Part shown: piece after piece, positions 23,050 to 34,270 of the stretch
Position numbering within the stretch: the first letter of the stretch is position 1
How the letters are laid out: each line of letters begins with the position of its first letter
Assembly (NCBI RefSeq): GCF_947179165.1
Contig: NC_077238.1
Location: forward strand, 42,027,793 to 42,091,792
From: Solanum dulcamara
Taxonomy: Eukaryota > Streptophyta > Magnoliopsida > Solanales > Solanaceae
Length of the DNA: 64,000 bases
Reading direction: 5' to 3'
Made by a program: the position numbers and the translations under genes
The notes under the pieces: generated by a model
Database searches by the model: none
Told to the model about the DNA's origin: nothing
What the model saw: only the letters and a program-made list of their open reading frames with translations

Positions 23050-26000
23050 AAACTCATGGTTCATCCTCAAAATCAACGTCGTCTTCACAGTCTTCTTCGG
23101 ACTCATCTTCAAACTCTTCTTCAGACTTGTCTTCGAACTCGTTTTCAGACTCAACTTCAAGTTCATGAGCCAGAACTTCTTTGGCAGCCACATCAATAAT
23201 TGTTTCTGGTACATCATTCCTTACTATGACAACTTCACCATTATCATCTGGCATAGATGGGCCCGCCAATGTTCAGAAGGCTCACTTCCATAAATTTGTG
23301 AGGCATTTAGATTCAACCTGATCACTGAAATTAAACAAGTCTCTCAGAACAGTCTTCATAATCTTGATCATATGGATCTTGCACATAGAAGCATTGGTAT
23401 ACTTGAGATGCAAGAACAAAAGGTTCTTCTGGAGAGCATTTCTTGTTGAAGTAGACATGAGTAAGACCATAAATATCTTTTTCAACCTCATACCAGTCGT
23501 ACTTGCATAAAACAACCTTAAAATGGCCATAATAGTCTAACTCAACTATATCAACTATTCTACCATAATAAGCCAAATCTGCATCAACTGGACTTTTATC
23601 CTTTGAGCTTGCAAAACTTGTAGTTGAGGAAACTATTGTTACACCACTATTTTGTGTTTTAAGCATTGCATCACACTGCCTAGTTTGAAATCTATATCCA
23701 TTAGTGAGATACCCTGAATATGTTTTAGCAACTGAATTTGGTTCTCTAGACAATTCTTTTATCAGTTAAGGCACATCCTCTTGCAAAGCAAGAATTTCAA
23801 ACCATTGAGAGAAGTTTTGACTATGATTCTTCGCCTTGCTCCATTTGCATCTTCACGACTGATTATTAACCTCATGTTCATGCTCTCTACACAACAAGTA
23901 TTTTTATTTCTTAAAACAATAAATAAAATAAGCTAAAAAATTATCTACAAAAGTACAATAACTGATTACAGTACATAATATACTCTTGAACTTCATCACA
24001 ATTTCCTAATAAGTATGCTTGTGCCTGCTTTAGTGACTTGTTATCTAAAATAATCTCAACATTTTTTTTGCTCCTAAAGGAAAACCTTTGTTACGGAACA
24101 AACTGAAAGTTTGTGCATCACCCGAGCCACATTCATCATTATTTTATGGTCTTTTATTAAATCTGGTACGTACATCCATGCATATACCTAGAGCACAAAG
24201 TTAAATTTCTCTCCAACCACATGCGCCTCCGCTATACATCCTTACTCATGATGTCTGTTGCGGACATACGATTTTAATGTACACATCTCTCTTTCAGAGG
24301 AATACATCAATCGATTTTGAACTGGTCCTCCTAATCTCACCTCACTCGCCAAATGAATAGGTAAATGAATCATTATATCATAAATGTAGGAGGAAAAATT
24401 GGCTCCAACTGACACATTGTTTCTATGATCTCTACTTCTAAGCAATCTATTTCCTCCAGTGTGATAACTTTTTGACATAAACGGCAAAAGAAGGAACTCA
24501 AACGAATCAAAGCAATAACAACATGATCAGGAAAGAGGCTTTTAATTGGAATTGGCAGCAAGTAATGTAACATGAAATGAGCATCATGGGTCTTATAACC
24601 AGATAAGTTTCTTTCTTCTAGTTGCACACACCTAGATATGTTGGAGGCACTACCATCAGGTAGCTTTTCTTTCTTTAAAAATCCACAAAATTGAATTCTC
24701 TCCATTAGTCATTGAGAAGCACGCTTTTGCCATCTTCGATCTCTTGCCATCCGTTGTATCTTTTGGATGAAGGTTCTTTTTAATTTCCATCTCTTTCATA
24801 TCATAGCGAGCTCTTGCATGATCCTTTGTTTTACTAGAAATATCCAAAAGAGCTCCAATTATGTTGTCAACTATGTTCTTCTCTATGTGCATTACATCAA
24901 GGCTGTGGCGTAACAAGTTGTGCTCCCAACAAGGTAATTCAAAAAAGATTGATCCTTTTTTTCCACGAACCATCACTTGATCTCTTTCTCTTCTTCCCAA
25001 ATGAATTGGTAATGCTTTGTAAGCTATTAAGCACATCAGTTCCCTTTAGTAAGGATGGGTGAAGGCCTCAATTCAGTTTTTCCATTGAAAGATCTTTTGT
25101 TAGATCTCCACGGATGATTCATCAGTAGAAAAATACGATGATCCATATGACACATTTTTCTACTATGATTAAGAAAACAATAATTAATGCCATAATTACA
25201 ACAAGGGCAATCCAACTTTCCTTCTGTACTCCAACTGGATAACAAGGAAGTCACTGATTGTCCACATAAGAACAGCTCGTATTTGGAAGATTTGATTTCT
25301 TGAAGCATCATATATTTTGATCCCGGAATTCAACAATAATTATAACACATCTATCAATGGCTCCAAATAAACATCAATGTCATTTCCAGTTGATCGAGAC
25401 CCAGAAATAAGAAAAGAAAGCATAGAGTATTTTGGTTTCATGCACATCCAAGGTGGCATATTATACACCATCAAAATTACTAGCCATGTGCTATGAGATA
25501 TACTCATGATTCGAAATGGATTGAATCCATTACATGACAAGCCAAGTCTCAAATTACGAGAATCCAGTGCAAAATCTGGATACAAGCTATCAAAGTCTTT
25601 CCATGCTTGGCCATCAGCGGGATGCCTTAACTCTCCTTCTTTACAACACTCCTCATCATGCCACCTTAATGAATCTGTTGTCTTTGAGCACATAAATAGA
25701 CTTTTGAGTATCTCAAATTTTTTGCTGGAACACGATGAGTCTTTTAGAAGGCTCAATAACCTCACTATCTACTTCAGGAGGTTTAATATATTGAGAAGCT
25801 CCACAAACATGACAGAATTCATCATCTTTATAATGGTCCTAAACGACATGCAATCATTGGGACATGCATCAATTTTGTCATAATCAAGGCCGAGATTCTA
25901 AACTATAGACTTGGCTTTATTGTAAGATGGAGGAATGTTCAACTCGGGTATCAGCTCTTTTAATAACTCTAAAAGAGAAGTGAATGATTCATTGCTCCAT

Positions 26001-26490
26001 CCATGTAGACACTTCAAGAAATATAAACGGATCGTGAATTATAATCTAGAGAATCCCTTACAACCGGGATATAGTTCTTGGCTTGCCTCTTCAACTAAGT
26101 TATAGAATTTCATGGCATCTTCATTTGGACATTCATAAACTCCTTCAGCTTGTGCGACATCTCTAAATTGATCATTCAACAATCCATCAATGTCATCATA
26201 CGAATCATCCATATGATCATCAACATTCAATTGGATTTCCCATTCTCTGTGATTGATCCATCTTTTATAATTTTCAACAAATATGTGGACTATTTGATGA
26301 TCATACACTACAACTCTTCGAGTCCAACAAATATTGCAACACTGATCAAATGGGCACTGAATTTCTTCACCTTGAAGATCTCCAGAAGAGTAAGCAAAAT
26401 CTAAGAAAGATTTAACACCATCAACATACTCTTTGCTATACTAAGGTAAATCCATCCAGTCCTTGGATGGAACATTTGCATTTCTAAAAA
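23050..26490 (-). pseudogene. CACTA TNP2-like transposase
   Basis: TNP2 is the catalytic transposase of CACTA elements. Minus-strand domains in order: a transposase-associated N-terminal domain (26490-26290: YSKEYVDGVKSFLDFAYSS, EEIQCPFDQCCNICWTRR), a linker with DDSYDDIDGLL and NEDAMKFYNLVEEASQELYP, the core transposase 21 region (25765-25340: LRWHDEECCKEGELRHPADG, NLRLGLSCNGFNPFRIMS, PPWMCMKPKYSMLSFLI, STGNDIDVYLEPLIDVL), a Cys-rich block (25311-25036: KLDCPCCNYGINYCFLNHS), LRHSLDVMHIEKNIVDNIIG (about 24920), the DUF4218-like block (24640-24242: MLHYLLPIPIKSLFPDHV, PIHLASEVRLGGPVQNRLMY), and the DUF4216-like block (23753-23340: RIVDIVELDYYGHFKVVLCK, EEPFVLASQVYQCFYVQDP). A Glu/Asp-rich tail ends at about 23054. 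At least five frame breaks or stops interrupt it. Confidence 0.88.
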
Positions 26491-26825
26491 CCCACTATTA
26501 ATGTTAGATCTACCAATATACAAAGCATTAATTACACCACAATTAAATTCTAAATATCACGAGTAACTTATCAGAATCATGTGTTGGCAGATGATAAAGC
26601 ATTGATACCTAGTCATGGCCCTTATGCTAAGCAAAACTCATGTTTAAATCCTCAAATAACAAAATAGAAGAAGATTGTGAATCCAATTTCCCTTCTCCTG
26701 CATATAACAAAGCTAAGTACATATTCTCCATATTTCTAATCGATCCTACAAATTAAAGTATGTATTATATATGTCTTTTCCTACACTTAAGTACTTATAA
26801 GAATGAAATCAGATTGCTCTTGAAA
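26491..26825. other. Upstream region of the TNP2-like gene
   Basis: AT-rich, no reading frame. It is the expected 5' untranslated or promoter side of the transposase, separated from the rest of the element by the LTR that follows. Confidence 0.4.
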
Positions 26826-28780
26826 TGTAATGACCCTCCAAGTCATTTTTGAATTGAAGCATTCATTCCATTGTTCAGCGGTTCGGTCACATGTCATTCT
26901 TTTGGGTTTGAGGCCCGTTTCCCTATTTTGGAGCTTTTATAACTTGAAAAGTTGACTTCGGTCATAACTTCAAGAAAATGACCTCAAAACAAAATTCTGA
27001 CATTTCCATTAGCTTGGGAATGGCCAAATTAGGCTAGTAGTATGATTGTCATGAGTACCGAGGCAATCAATACGAGTTTGGGACCATTTGTGCTTTTGCC
27101 TTTGAAATTTGGCATATAGTTGATTTTGGTCAATATTCTTGAAAAATGCGCTCGGATGAAAATTTTGACATCGCATTAGCTCCAAAATGTCATGTTTGGT
27201 CTAGAACAACCCTTCTTTTGCTTTCCGAGGCCCTTTGTGAAATTTGGCTCATAATTGTCCTTGGGTGTGGGACCCACTTTCAGTCGAAACGACCTTGTAT
27301 GGGAATTTTGACAACGTCATTGAGTCCAAAATGTCGAATTTGATGAGGTAGCATATCTCGTTTGCATGCACAGGATTTCAAACAAATTTCGAGCAACCCA
27401 TTAGTGTATTTGAAATTGAAGAAAATCAACTTTTTAGCTGATATTTGGTGCAGGAGAAATTCCTCTCCGCAATCGCGGGCCCTTTTCTGCATTTACGGAG
27501 GCCCAGGTCTTTGTTCTCCGCATTCGCGGGGCCTTGGCAGCATTCGCGGAGGTGTGAGTCTTTTACCTCAGTGTTCGTGGGCCTCTGGCCGCGTTCACGA
27601 AGGCCAAACTTGCTGGCCTCCGTTCGAAAGCCACATAGGCCACTTGCTGATTCTAATTCGGTTCGATCCCTTAGCTATAATTACCCGATTCAAGCCTGTG
27701 GTCTAGCTTACTTGTGTTCGACTCCTTAGCTATAGATACTAGCTTACTTGTGTTTAGGCTCCTTAGCTACAGTTACATTGTTGAAGTCCGTGGTCTAGCT
27801 TACCCATGTTTGACCCCTTAGCTACAGTTACTTGGTTAAAGTCCGTGGTCGAGCTTATTCATGCCGACTCATTAGCTACTGTTACCCGGTTGAAGTCTGT
27901 GGTCTAGCTTACACGTGGGTCTATTCTTGATTCCCTGAGGAATCTTTGGTTCAAGTCTTCATTTACCCTCAGCGTTGGGTTAAACTTCAAGCCTTTAGGA
28001 TGGTTGGGTTTAAGGCTGGGAAAGTGGGTGATATTATGGGAATCTTTTGACTCAGTTCCTTTTTACTTCAACTATCCTTTCACCTGTCCGGCTTATGGGA
28101 GTCCGTTTAGGTGGTTATCTTATACTTGTGCACGAGCATACCCGTCGGGTTTATGGGAGCCCGGCGTATTTAGTTAGATGCTTTCCCTTTGTTTGTTAAG
28201 TACACTCGTGTACATACCTACATTTACTTCTTGACCTATCTTTGGTTGTGATCATTTACTCAAATTTTAGTTTACTTTTTCTTATCTTGCTCAGTCGGCC
28301 TATGATGCCTACTGGATACCTATTATTTTGATACTCATACTACACTCTGCATTTGTTTTCATGATGTAGGTCCGAGTACTAGATACCGACATTAATTCGA
28401 GTCAGTTGCAGTCATGATCAGAGGCGAGGGTGAGCACATTGCATTCTGGATTTACCCGTCTCCCTCTGTACATATATTTTGCCTGTCATTTGCTTTTTGA
28501 GATAGCTCTATTTCCGTGGTCCACTTTTGAGACTTGTACTCTTTTTGTAGTAGCTCTGTACATGCGACTTGCAGGTTCTGGGAGGGATCTTTTTATTTAT
28601 ATATATCTAGCTTTTCTTCCGTCTATTCATGATGTTCCCATTATTTCATTAGTGTTTTAGATTGAATTATTGGTCTTCTACCCTGACATCTCATTACTCG
28701 TAGTTCTGGGATATGGGTCGGCTTGCCTACCGATGAGTCATAGTAGAAGCCATCATGACCTGAGAAATCGGGTCGTGACA
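26826..28780 (+). mobile_element. Solo gypsy LTR (1,955 bp) with imperfect 5-bp target duplication
   Basis: Starts TGTAATGACCCTCC and ends ATCGGGTCGTGACA, a TG..CA LTR. Flanks are TGAAA (26821-26825) and TAAAA (28781-28785), four of five bases alike. No primer site or polypurine tract adjoins, so it is a solo LTR left by recombination between two LTRs. The reverse complement of its end is homologous to 6832-7350. Confidence 0.8.
27465..27620. repeat. GC-rich palindromic cassette in the solo LTR
   Basis: Variants of CCGCAATCGCGGGCCC, CCGCATTCGCGGGGCC, GCATTCGCGGAG and GTTCGTGGGCC. It lies about 640-795 bases from the LTR 5' end, about the same offset as the unrelated cassette in the LTR at 18976-21052. 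Confidence 0.65.
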
Positions 28781-31002
28781 TAAAATTTCTTACTGTTCAA
28801 TTTTTGTCTTGGAAGACACATATTTAGGCTACTCATTCATACAGTAAATAAACTAGTTTACACAGTTTAGGTTAAATGAATACTTTAAAATTGTTAATAT
28901 CTGTTTAATTTTCATGTTCATGCTATGTTTCTTTACTTAACTAACTATTTATACCACGTAATTTAAATGTACACAACATGTATTCAAGAAAATTACTAAG
29001 TTAAAACAATTTAATAGCTTAGTAATTTATTATTGAAATAAAATTCACAACATACTCAAGAATAAGTATAATATTCATTGTTATTTAAATTCTCATGTTC
29101 TAAAATGATGTAGACAAACAATGGTCTTTATGTAAAGCAGGAAAGAAGAATCAGATTTTTAAGTACTACTAATTTTTGTAAAGCTCAACAACTTGACCAA
29201 CTCATATCTTTACTAGTTTAAAAGGAGCGCAGACAAATGATGTGACAGTAAATATCCTTAGCAATTTATAAATACTAAATGAATTAATCTAGACTAAGCA
29301 ATTTTAACAACATGGATATGATTACATAAAACAATAAATTTCCTCAAGTACGAGTATAATCTATGTTATTCAGAAATTTCTACCTAATAACCTAGATGTA
29401 CAGAATTTTGCGTACAAAGTAGGCTAACTAGATAAATTTTAAAATTACTAATTAGTAGGCCAACACGATGACTTTTAATGTTACAAAGTAGTAGGCCAAA
29501 CCAAATTAACAACAATGAGTTTGGAACCAAGCACATTATTGACACCTCCGCCATCACCTCGAATAACAATCAATTCTACAGTGGACCCACCAATTACTGT
29601 AGCAACAACAATAACATTAACAACAACCAGCAACAACGATTTCTGTTAACAGTAATACCACGACGTCAACAAGTTTAGTACTAAAAACCACAACAATTAG
29701 CAGCAACAATTCTACAGCAACAACCAATAGTACTAGAACATCAACATTAACAACAGCAACAATGATAACGACAATGAAAATAAGGAGTACTGTAATGCTG
29801 CTAACCACTTCCTACAACAGCAATACCGAGCAGAAATAGGAGTTGACCAAAGGCTACAACACCAACCGAACAAATTACAGAAACAATTACAACAACAAGA
29901 ACAATCAAGAACAGAGAAATATCTACAACACTGAAAATGCTAATTATAGAGTGCTAATGGAAAAACTGAAATATTAACTTTACTAAATAAATGACATAAC
30001 TTGGATAAAATTAATCAACAAATGTCAACCATAAAGAATCATCAGATGGGTGTAATACTACTACAAGCTAGAATCTCTTTTTTTCAATCTAAGAAGCTTG
30101 GGTTTCAAAAATTAGTAAAGGTGAAGCAGCAACAACGTATTACTAATAAGCATGACATAAAACCTACATTAATGGATGATTTCAGTCCGAATCAGCTTAT
30201 CGGTGTAAGGAAAAATAGATATTCTCATGCTTAACTAATGGGTAATGCCCATGACAAATAATCATCTGATGGGTGTATAATACTACAAGCTAGAATCCCA
30301 AAAACAATTTTTTGATAGAAATCAAACTTTTTTGAAATTCTAGGGTTCTTCAGCAAACATCAACTGAATCAAGAAACAAGCATAAAAAAATTATGATTTT
30401 GCATCAGAAAAAAAAAACCATTTTAGTGCATACATAGCATAAAATCCTTCCAATGTACAACAACTCACAAGCCATTAGTAAATAAGAAAAAATCAACACA
30501 AATCGTAACAGCACAAGAAAATCAAGACCCGTGCAATAAACCTAGATGTTAGCTGGTTGAGTATTTTTCCAGTTACTCACTAAAAACTCGTTTGTTTTCT
30601 TCATATTCGTTAAACCCAGATCTTAAATGATAGAAATTTCTACCTTATAAACTCTATTCCAACAAAAATCCTTCCGATGGGATGAAGCTTTTGTGAAGCG
30701 AATCGTTCATCCTCTTCTTTTGTAAAGCAAATCATTCATCTTAAGATTTGTAATTGTTGATTTCTTAAAGAATTAGGTCACTAATTTTTGAGAGTTTCTA
30801 AGAGGTCACTACAAGAGTTTTCTGAGAGGTCACTTGGGAGAGCCTTTTGAGAGTGAAAAAAGGTAAATATATTTTCAGCGAGTCTTTTAGACTTACTTTT
30901 TTGGTTTTTTTGGCCAATTTGAAATTGGAGGAAAAGTTAAATATGTCGGAGTGAATAGAATATTTTATTGAAAAAATTTGGAAAATTATCAGGCCACACT
31001 GT
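28781..31002. other. Right-hand CACTA non-coding part, with a CAA-rich tract
   Basis: No supported gene. A CAA/AAC-rich low-complexity tract covers about 29480-29930. Two similar 45-base segments with ATGGGTGTAATACTACTACA / ATGGGTGTATAATACTACA and AGCTAGAATC occur at about 30036 and 30256. A direct repeat of GTGAAGCGAATCGTTCATC / GTAAAGCAAATCATTCATC lies at about 30692 and 30721. Confidence 0.45.
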
Positions 31003-31012
31003 AAAATGTTGT
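31003..31012 (-). repeat. Putative right CACTA terminal repeat, end removed
   Basis: AAAATGTTGT is the exact complement of bases 5-14 of the left end, apart from the lost CACT. A GCCACACT subterminal motif is at 30993-31000. Ten bases alone could match by chance. Confidence 0.45.
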
Positions 31013-31015
31013 TTT

Positions 31016-31256
31016 TGTTAGGAAAATGAATGTTATTTTCCCAAGTGGGCCCACTTGAAGTGGGCAACTTGCCCACTTGGGCTGCTATCATGTTGCATAT
31101 CTTCTTATATATATATATGTCAATCTTGGCATTAAGATGGATATGCCAAAAACAAAAATACATATACGCAATTCCTCTCTTTTTCTCTTGTGTTCTGTTT
31201 CCCTCAATATCTCTCTTTCAATCATTTTACTAAATTTAGTTTATATTTTTACAACA
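31016..31256 (+). mobile_element. Copia 5' LTR
   Basis: TGTTAGGAAAATGAATG to TTTTTACAACA, about 241 bases. A TATATATATATG TATA-type run lies near 31107-31119. The first part carries a short inverted duplication (GGGCCCACTTGAAGTGGGC) not present in the 3' LTR. The following TTTTATCAGCACGAAGCTC fills the primer-site position, weakly similar to the usual initiator tRNA-Met site. Confidence 0.8.
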
Positions 31257-31344
31257 TTTTATCAGCACGAAGCTCTACTATTTATTCAAGGTAACAAAAA
31301 GCGGTAAGAGTTTTATTTAATTATATTTTCATAAAAGGAAAAAT

Positions 31345-32253
31345 ATTTCCAAACTTGAATTTGTTGCCCTAAATATCTCTGGAAAAGGTTCTTCATAATG
31401 GGCACTTGATGCCAAAATTTATTTAGAATCAATGGGTCTGGCAGACACCATTAAAGATGACAATACCACATCCAATCAAGACTGTACTAAAGCCATGATA
31501 TTTTTCCGCCACCATCTTGACGAGGGGCTAAAATTACAATATCTCACATTAAAAGACCCTCTTAAATTGCTGAAAAATTTAAAAGAAAGATATGACTACC
31601 TGAAGTTGGTCATGCTTTCACAAGCTCGTCATGATTGACTAAATCTGAGATTAATGGATTTCAAAAATATAACTGAATATAATTCTTCTCTGTTTAGAAC
31701 ATTGCTCAGTTAAATTTATGCGGAGAAGAAATCACTGAGCAGGATAAATTGGAAAAAACATACTCCACATTTCCACCCGCAAATATGCTCTTGCAGCAGC
31801 AATATCGCGACAAAGAATTTAAAAAATATTCTGAATTACTTTCTCACCTTCTGATTGTTGAACGCCACAATGAACTATTAATGAAAAATCATGATAGTCG
31901 GCCCGTTGGCTCGCCCCAGTCGTGGTCAAAGAAAGAATTTTAATCATGATACTCGACTGGCACCGAGAAATAATCAGCAATATAAAAGGCAGAGTAAAAA
32001 GCCAGAAGTTTTACCAAAGAATAATTCAAAAAGTGTATGTCATAGATGTGGAGGTGTGGGGTACTGGTCGCGGACTTGCCGGTCATCAAAACGTCTGGTT
32101 CAGCTATATCAGGCATCATTAAAGAGGGCAAAAAATAATCCAGAGATAAATTTTATCTCTGAAGATAATATTGAGCCCATGCATTTGGATGTAGCTGATT
32201 TTTTTAATTTTTCAGACGAAAATATGAATATTGATAGGCCTAATAATATGTAA
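31345..32253 (+). pseudogene. Copia gag with damaged zinc knuckle
   Basis: Readable pieces: FVALNISGKG, WALDAKIYLESMGLADTIKD, HHLDEGLKLQYLTLKDPLKL (UBN2-type gag core), then frameshifts to PRNNQQYKRQSKKPEVLPKN and CHRCGGVGYWSRTC. The knuckle is C-x2-C-x4-Y-x4-C: the zinc-binding His is Tyr, a C-to-T change in CAC. An acidic tail with EPMHLDVADFFNFSDEN ends in a stop at 32251. At least three stops lie in the core. Confidence 0.85.
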
Positions 32254-32328
32254 ATATTTTTCTTCTTATCTGTATTAAATATGATGTTTGTATTTTCCTA
32301 GTCAATGTAAATAAATAAAATTTGTGTA

Positions 32329-33060
32329 ATGTACCATGTGTTAATACTTATTTTATTTCTTATTGAAGAAACTATGGAAATACCTCAAATTTTATTTGGA
32401 TCAATGATCAATCACGGGGATATTTGTGTAATTGATAGTAGAATAACTCATGCTATATTTAAAGACGAGAAATATTTTTCTAACTTGCTAAGAAGAAAAG
32501 CAAATGTTACTATAATTTTTGGTAATTCAAAAATGATAGAAGGCTCCGAAAGAGCTACTATAATTCTGTCTAAGGGGACAAAAATTATTATAGAAGATGC
32601 ACTATTTTCTTCTAAATCCCCAAGAAACTTGTTAAGTTTTAAAGATATCCGCAGAAATGGATATCATGTTGAGACACTAAATGAAATGAATATTGAATAT
32701 CTTGGTATAATCAAGAGTGTCTCAGCCCAGAAATATATTTCAGAAAAATTATCAACTCTGTCATCTGGCCTATATTATGCAAAAATTAGTGCAATTGAAG
32801 CACATATGATCGTAAACCAGAAGTTTACTGATCCAAATATATTTGTGCTATGGCATGATCGAATAGGTCATCCTGGATCAATAATGATGAGACGAATTCT
32901 TTAAAATTCAACTGGACATCCGTTAAAGAACCAGAAGATTCTTACAAATAATGAATTTTCATGTGCTGCATGTTATCAAGGCAAATTAATTGCCAGACCA
33001 TCGACCCTGAAGGTTGGCATCGAATCTCCTGACTTTTTAGAGCGTATACATGGAGATATA
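32329..33060 (+). pseudogene. Copia protease and pre-integrase zinc region
   Basis: The protease box reads CVIDSRITHAIFKDEKYF, where the family has D-S-G-T-T. The essential Gly is Arg (GGA to AGA) and the next Thr is Ile (ACA to ATA), so the protease is dead. It continues KGTKIIIEDALFSSKSPRNL, then the pre-integrase block LWHDRIGHPGSIMMRRIL, a stop at 32902, and SCAACYQGKL with the Cys pair of the HHCC zinc site. Confidence 0.88.
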
Positions 33061-33660
33061 TGTGGACCTATTGTGTGCTTATTATCATCTCGCAACCTGA
33101 CATTTGCGAAGTTGTTAGCACAAATAATAAGATTGAGAGCGCAATTTCCAAATTATCCAATTAAGGCCATTCGCCTTGATAATGCTGGAGAATTTACATC
33201 CCAATCTTTTAATGATTATTGCTTATCAATTGGGATAAAAATTGAACATCCTATTGATCATGTTCATACTCAAAATAGCCTTGCAGAGTCATTTATAAAG
33301 CGCCTACAATTGATAGCAAGACCTCTACTAATGAAAATAAAATTGCCAATTATTGTTTGGGATCATGCTATCTTACATGCAGCAGCACTTGTACGTCTCA
33401 GACCGACACATTATAATAAATACTCTCCATCGCAATTAGTATTTGGTCATGAACCAAATATTGCCCATTTAAGAATTTTTGGTTATGCGGTATACGTGCC
33501 TATAGCACCACCACAACGTATAAAAATGGGCCCTCAACGAAGGTTGGGCATATATGTTGGGTTTGACTCACCATCCATAATTCGATACCTTGAATCATTG
33601 ACTGAAGACTTATTCACTACTTGATTTGCAGATTATCGGTTTGATGAAATAATTTTCCCA
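33040..33660 (+). pseudogene. Copia integrase core with in-frame deletion
   Basis: RIHGDICGPI runs straight into VCLLSSRNLTFAKLLAQI. Relatives have about 20 residues here (a region of type HPPCGPF..FMVLID-ST-WSH) that carries the first catalytic Asp of the DDE triad. The second Asp (IRLDNAGEFTSQ) and the Glu (QNSLAESFIKRL) are present. The C-terminal part reads LRIFGYAVYVPIAPPQRIKM, GPQRRLGIYVGFDSPSIIRY. Without the first Asp the enzyme cannot catalyse strand transfer. Confidence 0.85.
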
Positions 33661-34270
33661 CTATTAGGGGGAGAGAAAAAGGAACCCGAAAAAGAAAAAG
33701 AAATTGCGTGAAAAGTTTCATCACTATCACATTTTGATCCACGTACTCGCACATATGAGCAGGAGGTCCAGAAGATCATCCACTTGCAGAAAATAGCAAA
33801 TCAAATGTCAGATGCATTTACTGATTTAAAACGGATAACTAAGTCACATATCCCTGCAGTGAATATACCTATCCGGATTGATGTCCCAAAAGGACCATCT
33901 ACAAGTATCATAGCTTCTGAATCTCAAATACGCCAAAAGCGTGGTAGACCATTGGGTTCAAATGATAAAAATCCTAGAAAGAGAAGCGTGAGAAATAATA
34001 AAGATGATACTACAAAAGACCCTCCTGAAGAAGGTCAAGATTTGAGTAATCCTGATATTCCTGAAGAAATCAGTGAACCCGAGACTCAAGTGAATGAAGA
34101 ATTTTTAATAAATTCTTCTGGTGATGAGATAAATTTAGATCGATCAAAAATTACGGTTGATAATGTTTTTGATATAATGTTGCCCTTAACCTCATGCAAG
34201 ATCGTGAAAGTCTTGAGCCTAAATCCATCGAAGAATGTCGACATAGATGTGATTGGCCAGAATGACAAAA
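33661..34270 (+). pseudogene. Copia integrase-RT linker
   Basis: A charged low-conservation segment (RQKRGRPLGSNDKNPRKRSV, then an acidic EEGQDLSNPDIPEEISEPET stretch) joins integrase to reverse transcriptase. One stop at about 33709 precedes it. Confidence 0.7.

Larger units (their letters stand above)
15591..31012 (-). mobile_element. CACTA (En/Spm-like) DNA transposon with two nested LTR insertions
   Basis: The left end is CACTACAACATTTTTGG at 15591, followed by dense subterminal GCCACAC repeats. Both usual CACTA genes are present on the minus strand as pseudogenes: a tnpA-like gene (17591-22190) and a TNP2-like transposase (23050-26490). The putative right end is AAAATGTTGT at 31003-31012, the complement of the ACAACATTTT in the left end, preceded by a GCCACACT motif; the final AGTG is missing where a copia LTR begins. 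LTR insertions occupy 18976-21052 and 26826-28780. Left end and genes are well supported; the right boundary is a proposal. Confidence 0.7.

Noticed and set aside
22966..23293. ORFs rich in Ser/Lys or Phe/Leu opposite the acidic TNP2 tail
   Set aside because: They are other-frame readings of the Glu/Asp repeat at the transposase C-terminus.
30805..30816. CACTACAAGAG as a second CACTA terminus
   Set aside because: It points in the same direction as the left terminus and lacks subterminal repeats on its inner side, so it cannot be the right end.
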